From: Pegea sp. RAD2-039
Lineage: Eukaryota; Chordata; Thaliacea; Salpida; Salpidae
DNA length: 64,000 bases
Direction: 5' to 3'
Assembly (NCBI GenBank): GCA_034620365.1
Contig: JAQGEQ010000071.1
Coordinates: forward strand, 3,162,001-3,226,000
Shown here: one piece after another, positions 18,278 to 32,156 of the stretch
Numbering within the stretch: position 1 is the first letter of the stretch
How the letters are laid out: the number at the start of each line of letters is the position of its first letter
Program-made: the position numbers and the translations under genes
The notes under the pieces: model-generated
What the model was told of the DNA's origin: nothing
The model's database searches: none
What the model saw: only the letters and a program-made list of their open reading frames with translations

Positions 18278-21200
18278 TCAATTAACAGTTCCATCAGTTG
18301 CTGAATTGAAATGTAATTTCATCGAATCAGTTTTACACCAAGATGATTGATTCCTCCATTGCCAGTATTGTCGTCTAACTAAATGGGCCGCACTTTTTGG
18401 TTGTCGGTCACGTGTGAATAATCCTTTTCTATTACCAAAAGCTCTTCCAGATTCTTGTTTAGTAGCAAAATCAGCAAAATTCCAAATCATAGAACCAGCT
18501 AGATAAGGATTATACGAGCATCTCATTAAATCAAAGACTTTAAAGTGCTCTTCCAGAATGCTACTTTCATAATCTTCACTATACATCACAGGAGGACTTG
18601 AGTGGAATCCAGCAATTGCTCCAGCGCCATATTCAGTGAATATGATTGGCTTATTAAGTTTCTAAAAATTTGATTTTGCGATTACACAATCAATCAATCA
18701 GCTGATCAACTTACTTTGTGCCATCTGTTTAAGTAGTCGGTTACCTTGGCAACTATCAACTCACTGAATCCGTAATCATTGTACCAGGCTTCGTAATTAT
18801 TAACCGCAATCACATCAACGTGTCTACTGCTTTTATCTTTGCTAGAATCGCGATTACAAACAAAAGTGGCTGGTCGTGTTGTGTCTAGTTTACGAGTGTA
18901 ATCCAAAACAGTCTTCAAATAAAATAGTTTTAAGATTTTAAAGATGAAGTCAAGTGAAGATCACCTTAAAATAATTGGATGTTATTTCATCATCAGATTT
19001 TGGTTCGTTAGCAACCGACCACATAACAACCGAAGGATGGTTTTGATCCCGAGAAATCAGCTCCTTCATCACTTTCAGATGATGCTGCAAGGTCTTATTG
19101 GCAAAATTCTTGATGTTCTTCATCCCAACTGCAGGACTCTCATCTATCACCACGATCCCACGCTCATCACACATCCTCATAATCTCTTCTGAATAAGGAT
19201 AATGACTTGTTCTAAACGAATTCGCTCCCAGCCATTCCAGAAGATTAAAGTCTTTAATAACTGAAGACCAATCAAAACCTTTGCCTCTGATAATCCAATC
19301 TTCATGCTTTCCGACACCCAGAAAATAAAAAGGTTTTTTGTTGATTAGAAAGCGCGTCCCAAGAACTTCAACCGTTCGAATTCCAACCCGCAAGTTGTAA
19401 GCATCTTGTCGAAATTCGTTGTTATCAGGAGTTGAAGTAGTAACTACAAGTGTATATAGGTAGCCTACACTCTTATTCATTCCTACAGGCCACCAGAAGT
19501 TCGGGTTTTCTATTTCAATACTTCCAGATCTGAGATCATTCTGTTTTGAAATAGTTTTTTCGTTCTTGTCTTTCAACTTGACATTTACAGTGACATCACT
19601 ACAAGCTCCAGATAATAAGACCTCATATTGTAATGAAGCCAGATTTTCACTGATAATAGAGCTGCTTGTTTGAATTGATTCTATAAAGCAAGTTGGAGTT
19701 GTGTATATAACAACAGGTCGGTGAATACCAGCGTAGTTGAAAAAGTCAAATTGATACTTCTAGAAATAAAAAACATCTCAAGTTAATGTTAATTAATTTT
19801 ATTAATTATTTTAAGAGATGCGTTCAAGCTACTATAATGTTAAGTTTGTTGCAGAATTTGTAAGCATCTCAAGACAATGAAGGAAAGGCATAAAAACCTT
19901 GGTTGTGTTGGCTGAAAATAACTGCTTTAACTTGTTATTGATTAAATATTTTTACCTCAAGTCAAATTGATTAATAGTGTTAGAAGTTCAATTGTATTAA
20001 AAATAGTAGAAATCTAATATATAAATAAATACTATCAACATTTTGTTTATTTTAAATATTTTACGACATTAGATTTAACATGATAGATTATTTGAAAAAT
20101 TGATAGTTATTACAAAAAATGGAAATGAAATTAAAAGATCAAACATAAACCATAGTGAAGAAGTCTTTCGGATAAGGTTGATTATAATGCTGAACACTTC
20201 CTGGAGGTAGTGTGTTAGTCGTTAAAGTGTTATTTATTGATATTGTGAGTCTGTTGGTTGAACTGTTTTTATAAACTTGATCAGTAATGTCACTTTCGAA
20301 TGGCAAGTGACCTCCTTTATGTTCCATCACCTTCAACATATATTTTTATTGTTTATCTTAAATTGAAAATAATAAAATTATTTTTATAAAGAAATCTTGA
20401 TACAGAAATCAAAGTTTAGAGTTATCAGAAGATTATTGACCTCTTTACCATTAACCCAAACTTTTGAGTGATAATGGGCACTTCCAACTCGCAGCCATAT
20501 TCTAGTGTCTTTATTGTTCCACGATTTATAAGTTCTAAAGTTTGTTTCATACCTATAAGGTAAGATTTAATTAAAAAAGTGTAAAATCTTGTCAACTGTA
20601 ATATATTTTTAAGATTTTAAATGGTTTGCAGCAAGTAGTTTTATGCAAGCAAGTTTTTAGCATCCTAAATTATTAAACAAAATATTTGTATTTGAGTTGA
20701 AATTTTTATTATTTAATTTGAAAATTTCGATTGAATAGTTTTGGATTGTTTACAATTTTATGCATACATTGATTTTATTTTTTGTGATATGAACCACCAT
20801 CATTTAAAGAACACTGTGCTATATGATCAGAATGATTTGATGACAATATAGACAAAAGTCTGCGGTGTTTGAGCTGTAAAGTATGGAACCAACTCGAATG
20901 CATTTCTTCAACCTTTGGTACAAGGTAAAAAGGACTGCCAATAAAGACGTCAGTTCCGGTCTTATTAGTGTAAGCTACTTTTGTAAAGACTATTAAAAAT
21001 TCAATTAAACCATTTGAAATGTTAAAGGTCAAACTTCATGCTGAGATTAAAATCTATAAAGTTGAAAATTTTCAGAAAGAACTGATAAATAAAATCCAAT
21101 CTCAGAAGTTCTCACATGCTGAACAGATTAATCAAACATTAATTAATGAAGAACAACTTAAAGGCCGGATTTTCAAACATCACTTCAACTATTTAATCCC

Positions 21201-23001
21201 AAACTAAAATACAAAGTAAAACTCTAAATCTTCCAAAGTATGGATCTACAACAACTCCGAGTCTACAACAGAGGGTCCAACTTTCAAAACTAGGCAAGAT
21301 TTTTACAATTTCTTAAAGTCGATGAAGGACAGGAACTTCCATGACACAAGACAACGTCAAGTCGATTTATCTAGCTGATTCACAATCTTTTAATAAACGA
21401 CTAATTATAGTGAAGCTGTCTTATCAAACAACCAAAAATAAACTGCTGAAATACCAATAGCATCGATTGTTCTTACCAAACCAACTATATTTAGATACAA
21501 CCAGACTGAACTAAAGAGCTAGAACTTAACAGAAACCAAGGTAAATAAGAATGGTGATAAATTTGCCAATATCAATGACACGGACATCAAGCTTCAGACC
21601 TTTCGTGTTAACCTCCAGTTTTCTGGGATTTCTACTAAGATTTCTACTACTAGTACTATTAACCCATCTACCTTTGCGTAATTTGTCAATTAATTATTGT
21701 AACATCAGATCTATGAAAAAAAGATAGATCTTGATTCCAACTAAACTGTATTACTCCTAATTGATTCCTATCCATTTAGTAAAACTTCGAATCCAATGAC
21801 TTGTTCACTTGGTATCATCATGTTAGCTACTTGTTTAGAACTGGTTCAATTACTTTATACCAAATTCTCAAATCTTTTAGGAATAGAAATATTAGAACGC
21901 TGTTAAAACTTTACGTCGCATATATTTGATCCAAATGAAATTTCGAATCTTATGTATGGAGTCCTCACCTTTAAAAAGATACTCTTAAGCTTAATTCAGT
22001 TCAAATATTATTTATTTGGAAAGCCTTTTTAAAATCTGGCATACCTTCTTCTTCATTGAAAGAGTGTCTCTAAAAGACCAATATTAAATTCTTGCAACAC
22101 TTTTTCTTCTTTCTTAACTAGTCTCTAAAAAATTAATGGTTTCTGTTATCTTAACTTCAATTAATTCCTTAAACATCACAATCTTTTATACATCCTTAGA
22201 AATTCTTTAATTAAAATCAACCTATTCAACAACTTTTGGAGAAACATCAGTGGAATAAAAGCTTCTTCAAAGTATCTATGGCTTGAAATCTTCATCTTGA
22301 TTGCATCACTTAACATTTTGTTTAAAAATATGATTTAAGTAATTTTCTTAACAAGTATCAGATAACACTTCCAGTTTCTTCATTCTTTCCACTTATTTTG
22401 TACTTTTGATTTGTATCTTTTGATTACTCAGAAGTGTTCCTATTTTTCTTTATAAATGAATCAGGTGAACTTAAGATCTTTATTTTTTCTGCAGTCTCAA
22501 TTTCTTCTTTGTTCTTCATAAGAACTGTATAATTTGTCGTTTGCAGCTATGAATTAAATAAAGTAAATAAATAATTATATTATCAGAACATTTCTATAGG
22601 CCAAGGCTTCTAATAAACTGACAAATTTAGAATTTTATTAAAGTTTTATGTTAAAAATTGCATGTGAGCTTATAATCTAATAATAAGCAAATGATTATTA
22701 AAATATTAGTTAATTATCATACTTACCAAACCCAGCCAATAAAATCTCTAATCTTCTTCTCTTGTGTAATATCATTATAGCTTGCTGGTACTGGCATGTC
22801 AATGATTGTATTTGATGAATCAGCTAAGGGTTTTAGCCACCAGGAATGTTGAAAGCTTTCATTTCTGCTTGTAGAATCATCTATCGCAAATTTCCATCTA
22901 CCACTTAAGTCCTTCAACTCCCTAGAAGTTGATTCTTGGGGATATAAAATTGCTTCACTGAAACTGAAAGCTATGAGTATAATCAGATAAAATATACCCA
23001 T
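18278..23001 (-). CDS. GUSB: Beta-glucuronidase (glycoside hydrolase family 2), complete, six exons
   Basis: Exons (minus strand): 23001-22727, 20552-20441, 20330-20151, 19759-18965, 18912-18715, 18661-18278. They join in phase to 647 residues, against 651 in human GUSB. The enzyme removes terminal beta-D-glucuronate from glycosaminoglycan fragments in the lysosome. Visible features: hydrophobic signal peptide (about residues 1-17), jelly-roll/Ig-like GH2 domains (about 20-310), TIM barrel with WSVANEP carrying acid/base E441 and TEYGA carrying nucleophile E530, and a C-terminal WNFADF...RDRQPKSAA block typical of the family. The donor after exon 2 (GAG|GTCAAT) is weak, but phase and family alignment require it; the intron after exon 4 starts GTGATC. 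Intron 1 (2.2 kb) holds unexplained sequence, described separately. No broken exon or missing catalytic residue is seen, so the gene looks functional. Confidence 0.95.
20775..21032 (-). other. Unexplained ORF inside beta-glucuronidase intron 1
   Basis: An open frame of about 85 codons on the same strand as the host gene. It ends in TAA, and AATAAA overlaps that end at about 20774-20780. It matches no part of GUSB and I recognise no domain. It could be the tail of an inserted element, an alternative 3' exon, or chance; an AG upstream in a T-rich tract could serve as an acceptor. Beyond it, 21030-22550 is noticeably A/C-rich on the plus strand compared with its flanks, with long near-open stretches broken by stops, suggesting an old insertion of unknown type. 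Confidence 0.25.
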
Positions 23002-26000
23002 AATTGATCTGAAAAATCTAAAAATAAGATATTTTGCTTCAATTGATTTTGTTTTGAAACAAAAAATTATAATTTGGTATCCATTATAAAGTAAACTTAG
23101 TAACTCATAGTATTAAGAATAATCTAGTAATAGGTTAATAACAACAATGTGATAACAATTTAAGAATGCCTCCACTAAAATAAATACTTTCATAAAATTA
23201 GATAAAAATTGTTTAATAAATTTGTGTTGTGTTTGCTATAAGAGCTATGATTTTTTATTTGCAGCTATGTGTTATTCTATAAATAAATAACAATTGCTAT
23301 CATTAAACAAAAAATAAAAAAAGAGGACAACATAATAAACTAATAGGATGCTTACTATTTAAATCTATCCTAGATACAACAAGAACAACCTTTGTTTGTG
23401 TGTAAAGATAGTTTATTTATGTTAAGGGGAAAATAAACTTATTGATAATTTTTTTTAATTTTCGTGTTTATTAATAACCGAAAAGTCCCGAAGCTGTAAC
23501 TATAGTTGTAAAATTGGAAAAAATACTTCAACGCTAAATCTAGTTAAAATTAGTTTTATTACTACCATTTTTATCAAACTATCTAAAAAATCTACAGCTC
23601 TTATATACAAGTCCGAAAATATTTCATTTTAAACCTCTAATTACTTTAATGGATTGCTAGGTCTTAACATATGATTCGTTAGCACCATGAATTAGTGAAT
23701 AAATTTTTCAGATTCATTTCACTCAAGTATATGAAACATTTCGAAGACTGTTTAATGACGAGATCCAGGAATATTTTCTTTAATTTTACCTCTGAAGTTC
23801 TTTAGGTTATGCTTTTTAGAGTATGAGATTGACTAACTTAATTATTCAAAGTTTATTTAAAAGAAATACAGAAGAAAAAGAGATTGGGAAGCATTAAAAG
23901 CATTTTGGAAACGACCAAGCGTGATAAAAAGAATTGAGCTAAAAGATCTGGTCCTGTCTTTCAATCAGAATAAACAATTATTTATTTACTTATTTCAATA
24001 AATGCGAAGAAGGGTGCCTGAAGAGAGCATCTCCCGCTAACACACATTCTCACAAATAATTAATTAAAACTGTTTTAATAACAAAGAATCATATGGTTGC
24101 AAAATATTTGGAAGTCTATCCCGGTAATGAAGAATGTGTGGCGATGAAAGAAGAAATAGTTGGAACAAAGATTCTTTCAGGAAACTAGCAAAAGAAGTAA
24201 AACCTCCAAAGACTTTGATATAAACAGCTTGGTCAGAACAATTTCATACCCTGGGTCATTTTAATTTGAGCTGCTGGTAGAGTTAAAAAATAATTTTCAT
24301 CAATTAAATGCTTAAAGACTAAAATTAAAAAGTTAAATCATTTATGTAAAAAAAGCTATTGATAAAACTAATTTAACAAATTACTTATCATACTGTAATT
24401 ATTGTCATGGAAAAATTATTAATTAAAGTTCTTTGCTAATTTCTGGTATTTGTTTACTATACATGAGACTCACAACTGTCAACAATTAAAATAATAGATA
24501 ATTTTTTCATTTTAGATTTTTCAGCTTCTGTATAACTTCTGAAAATTGTTTTCTTTGGTAAATTAAAAAACAAGAAATCAAAGATAATTTTACAGAAGTT
24601 TTTAAATGTTGATTAGATATTTTTAATTAAGAAAAGTTTTTATGAAAACTCAAATTTAGGCAAATTTCTGACAATTACTCTGCTAATAAAGTTTAGTTGA
24701 TCACTTATATAAAATGTTTACTTAAAAATTTTAATTTTGGGAAAGATTTTAGAAAGCTCTTAGCGATAAAAAACTTATCTTTGAAAGTTTAAAAAGGGTG
24801 AATGAGTATGAAACCTTAATTTCACAGAATCAATCAGTATTACAATATTATCTTTGTTGTACCGCGTTTGCAGCGGAACGAAATTTGCTTTAAATATACT
24901 TTTAATGTATTCGTCCGTATAAAAGCTTTTTGTCTACCAACTTGACATTTTTATAAGTTAATAAATAAATGTTTGAGAGATGTCAGGTTTTCACCAAAGA
25001 TTTTAGGAGTTTAATGTCCTAGACTTTATCAAAAATATTAGAAAATATATTTAGATGCATTTTATTAAGTTTATTCATTGTCAATAAAGAAGCATTATCA
25101 ATTTTCAACAATCACAAATATTGAATTGCGCAATTGCTTTCTATTGTATCTCTTATTGCCAATATTGAAATATTGTTTTCTCTGCTATGAAATTGAGAAA
25201 GATATTTTAAATAGCATCTAAATTGAAAGAAATAAATTCTAGATTTTTCAATTAAACTTTATAGGTAACTTCTTGTGCTTAAAAAATCAAGTTAACTTTT
25301 ACTAAAGATAGTTAGATTTTTGAAAAAAAATTTAATAAGAAAAAGCTATTTGACTTCTTTATGCCAGGTGCTGCTATCATCTCTACATCACAGCGAAAAC
25401 GACTTATACCCTGGACATAATCTAAAACAGAATCTATCAGTAAAATGGTTTCCAGATGTCATCTTCTATCACAATCGCTAAAGGAGTAGCATACGGTGAA
25501 CTATCTTCAATATTTGAGTCGACTTGTTGGTGGTGCACCCCACTGACCCAGGACAAGACGATAAAATCAACTTATCTTTGTAAGACAATTGAAATATTAA
25601 TCCCACACACCAAGTATCAATCGAATAGTTACAATAAAATGCTTCTGAAATTTTGAACGTGAATCGTAGGAAAGATTTGTTTACAATTTCATTAGTAGGT
25701 CAATATTTTGATAAAAATTTAGTTTAATTTTATGGTTGTAACAAAGTAAATACCTTGCCTATTTTGGTGCCTATTTTGTTGAGTTTATAGAAGGCTATGT
25801 GGAGCAACTTGATGTTTTGGATGTTTATCTGACGTTCTACCTCTGAGCCAGTAGCTTTTTAGTATTTGATCTCACCTTTAAAAGTCTTTCAATTTTTACA
25901 ACAAACATAAACATACTTCCAACTTTTATTTCTAAATCTCACGTCATCACAGCTCTTCAAAGAGCTCCCAGATTGTGAAGCAGATTATTTACAAATAGAT

Positions 26001-28999
26001 AACTGCTACAAATCCCTATTCAAGGTCAAATTCATTTTGAAATAATCTTGATGCTTATCAATAGCAGTAAACCAGTAACTTGGTTCATTTTTCACCAAAG
26101 ATTAACTTTAAGAATAATCTGTCTTTGTAAGCTGTAACAGAAGACAAGATAATACCTAAAATATAATTTCTATATAAATCTAAACTCTAAATACTGAAAG
26201 ATTTTTCTAATCACATAATACCACTTTTTATATTTATACATTTTTATATATTATCACTTTTTAATTATCATCAAGTTAAAATTATGTAATAGTTTATATT
26301 TTATCAGTTTTATCAAACTAATTGTAGTTTAGCAGCAAAGCAAGATATTTATAAATTAAAAGTGAGAAATTAGCTAAAATCTATCTTTTGTGATTCATAT
26401 TCATTATTTAAAGTATATTTAAATTAAAAAAACTTTCTATTCTATAAATTATTTACAATTAGTTAAGGTTCGACTACTACAAAAGTGAAACTTGTTACCA
26501 TATTTAGTCATTTAATTAAACTTAGTTTCTTAAAAAGTTTTTGTGTGGCAATCTGTAATCAAACAACAATCGTTATTTCAACATACATCTATATTAATTA
26601 CAAAATGCTAATATTTCAGTTGAAACAGATTTATCAAGCTTTTTCGTTGACCTGACTTATTTCTGAAGTTATCTTGCGTTTATAATTAACTATTACAACA
26701 TATCTTTTGTAGAGTCTAGATGAATTAAATGATAAAGTTTGGCTTTAGTTTGTCACAAGCAAAATTATGTAACAATTTAAACATCTGATTTACATCAAAT
26801 TTATCTGTGGATTTAATAAAGTTTGATTGTGTTGAATTTTTATCTTGAACATTTTTGAAACATAAATTATTAAAATCAAATAAATAAAAGGGAAAAAAAT
26901 TACGTGAAAATATCTTTTAATTAACTGAATAAACTGAGTACTTGAAATGGTTCGTGAGTTTACAAGAAGTTGTAAATGTGTGCACTCATCCGCGACACAA
27001 CTTTAGTTTGAGGTACAAAATTTAGATTTTGACTTATAACTGTTAGATTCTATTTAAAAATTTCCAAATTTTGTATTTTGTAAATCTTTTGAGCTTAACT
27101 TAAAAACAGAAAATAATTTTCCTTTAAAATTTGAATATTTTCAAATAAAAATCACAATTTGAAAGCTTCAAAACATCTTGCTTAGTTAATAATCAACAAC
27201 CATTTTCATTCAATTAAGCTAAGCTTCATGTTGTGTGACATTTGAAATCGTTTTGAATCAAGAACTAAAATAGAATTGCTTAATGAAAGCGGTTATGTTG
27301 TCAAGAAAAACTTTCTAAATTTATAATTTAAATATACCGCAGACGGATTTCATAGAAGTGATGAAATATAACAACTTTGATAATGATGATGATGATGAAA
27401 TTGATGCCAAACTAGTCTACCAAAAAATCGATGTATTAAAGTCCTCAACAAAAATATTTTGTGATAAATTATTGAAAAACTTAAACGTTTTACTTTTGTT
27501 AATTGACAATAATTAGCTGAGAAAATGTAGCTGGAACTATCTCGCTACAAGATGATTGCAAATATTCTGCAATAGTTATAATTTAAAGCTTTTCTTTAAT
27601 TAGAAGGTCCCTTGTGGATTTTGATGCGTAGAATATAGCTTAGTGTCTCTGTTAATGACATTAACTTCAGCTGATTAATTTTGTGACTAAATTTACAACA
27701 TGACAAAAAGCTGTTCTTTCAACTTTTGTAACTTATATTAGTGACTACTTAATGAAAAATATTTTAAAACGTTTTTAAACTTTAAATGTTTGTTTGTTGT
27801 AAAAGAACTTTGATGAATTTAAGAACTAAATTTTTGATAAATATTTTTCTAGATGTGACGTAAATGAATCAGATTAATTTGTAAAAAAGAAATTAGTAAA
27901 TTTTGTAACAAGTATGTCTACAAATTTTCCATTTTTTCATTCTTCTGTCTTTTTTGCATCAGTATAACAATAAAATATTCCACAATGTTGTCTTTATATT
28001 GAAAATACAAACAAATCTCAAAGAGCATAAAAATTTTCAAATCATCTTAAAAACGAGAGATAGAAAGAAAAATCAAAAAATAATAATTTTGAATAAATAA
28101 ACAAAATAATATCCTTATAAGAAAATTATTTGAGCAAAGACAACAGAAACCTTTCTCATTTCAGACGTTAAAAGAGGGTCTCTACTGGAAAATCGTCTTC
28201 TGTTTTTGAAAACAATCTTTTGATACCAGCAGACACAGAAATAAATATCTTCTTTATAAATTTAATTGTTGGGAATTAATTTGTTACTTTTTTGTACTTT
28301 GTCTTTTGATAGAATACAAGTAAAAAATGAAAACAAAAACAGTCAACCTAATTGGCAATTGTTATATCAATGAGCAAGATATTACTTGTGGAAGAGCTGT
28401 AATTACCTTCTTTTTATCATTACACTATCATTTCAAAAGTAAGCTAATTTGCGATGTATTGCTTTGTACGAATTATAGATGGAGCCAAAAATATTTTGAA
28501 AGGTTTTAAAGATAAATTGTTCAAAAGTAAATTGGTCATTCAAACTCAGAATTGTCTGAACGAGCCTGAATTCTTTATTTTAATTTTCTGCATCTACAAA
28601 TAGTCTGCAGAGCAACAAAATTTATTGAATTTATCTGAAATAAACAATTGTGGAGGAAAAATACAAAAGTTTTTTATGATAGAGATAGAACACAGAAAAA
28701 TAAATTCCAATAAAATGAAAAATAAAACATCTTAAAATTTCTTTAAAATGGAAAGGTCAAAGGTCAAAAATATTTCAGCGAATAGAAAATCTTCTTTCAT
28801 TTAAATTCATTTTGCTCACTCCAATATTCCGTAGAGGTGTAAAAGATGTGAGCAAAAATGCAGGAGGCTTTTCAGATAAATCACAAGCTGAAAATTCATA
28901 GGAAAATATTCGATTTTAATTTGTCGTCTATTAAAATGTTTTTTAAAACTTTTAGATTCTAATCAAATATGATTCAACTTTGTATATTAAAAAGATTAA
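23002..28999. other. AT-rich intergenic stretch upstream of beta-glucuronidase
   Basis: About 6 kb between two minus-strand genes. The left edge must hold the beta-glucuronidase promoter. Apart from the degenerate coding-like trace near 25440-25560 I see nothing convincing. The 60-codon plus-strand ORF at 28327-28509 has no recognisable content. Confidence 0.45.
25440..25560 (-). pseudogene. Possible decayed reverse-transcriptase trace
   Basis: On the minus strand one frame reads a short stretch containing IEDSSPYATPLAIV. That resembles the SPYASPVVLV-type segment near the start of Ty3/gypsy reverse transcriptases. It is followed at once by stops, and no second RT motif is visible. Base composition is a little richer in G+C than the surroundings. 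It could equally be a decayed exon of something else; I would not rely on it. Confidence 0.2.
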
Positions 29000-31900
29000 T
29001 CAAGTAAGAATTAAAACTTCCAAAATATCTTTAAATAACTTGAGGAGTGTAATCAGCAGACCTTTATACAAACGAGTCATCGCAGTCATTTCCTCTTCTT
29101 CTTCAAGTTCACAAGCTACATCATCTAACATATCAGCATGTTCATCACAACTTTGTTGAGCCTTGTACAGATTGATTTTTTGTCTAACATCCAGTAAACA
29201 TCTAGCAAGCTCGTTGTCCTGCATTCTCATTAATATCTTCAAAAAGAGAAAAAAGAAACAAAGTCGAAAAATTCGATGAAAAATTGAAGCATTTCGAAGA
29301 TCTGTGAACTCACCAACTCGTGTTGAATCTGCTGCAGCTGTTGAGTCACCTTATTGAATCTATCAGATTCTTTTTCACATGACGTCATTTCAGTCTTAAT
29401 TGGTAAGATGTGACTTTTATTATCGGTGAATTGTTGATTGTCAAAATCTATTTTAGACTCATCAGAAGATTGATTTGATGGAGCTGAAAGCAAGATCGGA
29501 GAAGCGCTCACGTGACTTTCATTTTCCGAAACTTCATTGTCTAATTTTGAAGTATAATTTTCCAATAGAGATGAGACATCCTACCAAAACATTTAATTTA
29601 ACATTTTACCTAAAAATGATTTGTGATGTTTTAAGATCAAATTCCTTGAGATCTAATTGGTTACCTCCTGGCTATCATCCGGTGAAAAGTTTTCTTTTAC
29701 TGATATAAGATGATCTAAACATCGATATTTCTGTTCAATGTTGTTCTTAAGAGCTGCTCCGTATAATCCTGATAATTTTTTGTCTTCGATTGCCTAAAAT
29801 TCAACAGTAAGCTAATCAGAAAATAGTAATTTTACTGAAAATAGGTTTCAATTTTGGAAATACTAGTTTAATCAATTAAAAACAAGCCTTTTTAATGTTG
29901 TTTGTCTAAACATTTATAGTTTGATTAATCTGTGTATTTTACGAAAATTTTTATGTCAAACTAGAATTACTTAGATAAGAAAAGTGATATGGGAAAATTA
30001 GGCTCATTTTATTTTTCAGTCAAATTTTAGAAGCATAAAACCATTAATTCAACGCTTCATCCAAAATCAAACAGTAAGAAATACTTTATCAAACTTATTT
30101 TAAATCAAGTATGCAACATACTATGTGAAAGAGTACTTTTTATTTAATCCTTGACTAATGTGCTTCTAAATTAAATTGTTTTTCTGAAGAGGTATATAAA
30201 TTTTTTATGAGATTATTTATTGCAAAAATTTGATTAAAAGAATTGAAAAAATTGGTAATGGACTATTTTTCTGCACCAAAGAAATGAGAACAAAAAATGT
30301 TATGAATACAAACATGATGAAAAATCAAACTTTATTCATTAAAATTTACTTTCGCAGTTTTATGACAAAGTTGATTTAGTATAAATGAACTCGATTACAC
30401 AAACATCATAACGAAAATGATTTTAAGAAAAAAAAAAATATCTGGAAATATTGTTCAATAACAAACATATAGAAGAAATATTTCTTCAGTTCGATTTTGA
30501 ACAAATATCAATTTGATATTTTGAGGTTTATTTTAAATATTGAATTAACAAATTTCTTTGCTACTAAATTAGACAACCAACAAAATGATATTTTTACAAA
30601 TACACTTTGATCTATCACAAAAAATCTATGAATATGCAATTTCCAAAAATAAATTTTCCGTTTTAAATACTTATTAACTTTTGTCGGTAAAATTTCTTTT
30701 AGGGTTTATTTACAATGCTTTAAAAATTTCAGAAAAATTATTAGGATTTAATTGAGGGTTTGGTTGTGATTGTGTTTCAAAGATGTTTAAATGTAACTCA
30801 CCTGCAGAAATTTCTATTAAATATTTGTCTACCGACAAGTAATGGTTTTTTGTATTAAAAGCAAATATCTGACGCTTTACATGTAATCTTACATTAAATG
30901 TACTAATCAAACCTAAAAGGGTAATTAATTACTTTCAAAACAGCAATTAGTTTTAATGTTTCACTAGTGTTCCGAATTTTATAAAACCAAATAAGCAAAA
31001 AGTTGCTGTTATTCATAAAATTATTCCACAACATTTGTGGTTTTCATTTTTTTGGAATTTTAATGACAACCCTAACAGTCAAAACAGAGTTGTCTGTATT
31101 CTCGTGAAATTGAATTATACTTTGAAAATATTTTTCAGGTTAATTTATACATAAAAATGATGTTTAAAAAATGAAAATTACTAAGAAACTATACTGTTAT
31201 GATAAAAAATATCATTTAAAAAACTCTCTTTAGCAACAAGTAATAATAAAAAGAAAATTTTAGAGAACAATTTTTTACTGTTTTACATTTAAGCTAATAA
31301 ACCTTAGATCTGTAATTTTAAATCTTGCTTTTACTGAACAATATCTAAAATACAAAAATATTTATGATAAATAGTCTTATCTTTAAACTTGTGATTTGTT
31401 TTAATTTCCAGTTTGATTTTATAGTTCTATTTACAGTAAAAAAGTTATAATCGTGTAACCTTATCGCCGCCTGTTTGTAGAGTTCAAAACCAAGAACACA
31501 AACAAAATAGTTTCAAAATAACTTATTGATTGGAACTTCATAATTCAAAATGTTACAGTTTAACTTACTCATATCTATGTGACCTCATATATTGTTACTT
31601 TACCAAAGAATCAATACATTTAAATAATTAATCAACGAGCTTATGTAGATAGATTATCCTAATTATTAGATCTGATTTGTTTTTAACCATTAACTTTCTA
31701 CTAGAAATACTTAAACTTCTTTTTTAGTTTCTATGTAAAAGAAATAAAAAAATTGAATTTTGCTTTCAACCTTGTCATAAAAATTTTTTGAAAAGATCAC
31801 AGCAAAATAAAATGACAATCAAAAGTCCCAATTTAAATTATTGATATCTTGTTCTTCTTTAGGCTTACGTAACAAAAATTAAATATTTTAAGTTTAAAAG

Positions 31901-32156
31901 TTATCAGAATCGTAATCATACCATATTTAGTCTAGCTATTTATAAATAACACTTTAAGTATATTAAAGATAACTAATAACTAGTTTGTTTTAACCTGCTT
32001 CCACTGAATAACTGAAGGTCTTCTTGTAGTTAGATTAAGCTTTTGAGAGAGCTCTTTAACTTTTTGAAGATCAGCAGGAGTTTGGAAATCTTCATTATCA
32101 GAATCACTACTTAGAGAAGTCATTAGTGACTCTAAATTGTTGTCGAATTTCTGCAT
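29000..32156 (-). CDS. FAM167-family coiled-coil protein, four exons
   Basis: Exons (minus strand): 32156-31995, 29793-29665, 29580-29314, 29236-29000. All junctions are phase 0 and the product is 264 residues (human FAM167A is about 214). The ATG at 32156 has an in-frame TAA four codons upstream, which supports it as the start. The last two exons carry the family signature: a QQLQQIQHEL helix, then MQDNELARCLLDVRQKINLY and a conserved Cys...HADMLDDVACELEEEEEM block (about residues 187-240), which I match to the FAM167 (DIORA) C-terminal region. The N-terminal half is acidic, Ser-rich and probably disordered. Intron 1 is 2.2 kb and contains an exon-like segment (separate entry). The final residues after about 245 could instead be intron if the GGTCTG in the last exon is a donor. 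The precise molecular function of this family is poorly known. Confidence 0.75.
30802..30912 (-). other. Orphan exon-like segment in FAM167 intron 1
   Basis: 111 bp on the minus strand, bounded by a good acceptor (CCCTTTTAG) and a strong donor (CTGCAG|GTGAGT). It is open for 36 codons in the phase-1 frame. The neighbouring FAM167 exons join in phase 0, in which this segment reads GTT TGA and stops at once. Its inclusion would truncate the protein after about 55 residues. It may be a poison cassette exon or a chance pairing of signals. Confidence 0.25.

Noticed and set aside
25456..25656. 66-codon plus-strand ORF
   Set aside because: No recognisable content; if anything is coding here it is the degenerate minus-strand trace.
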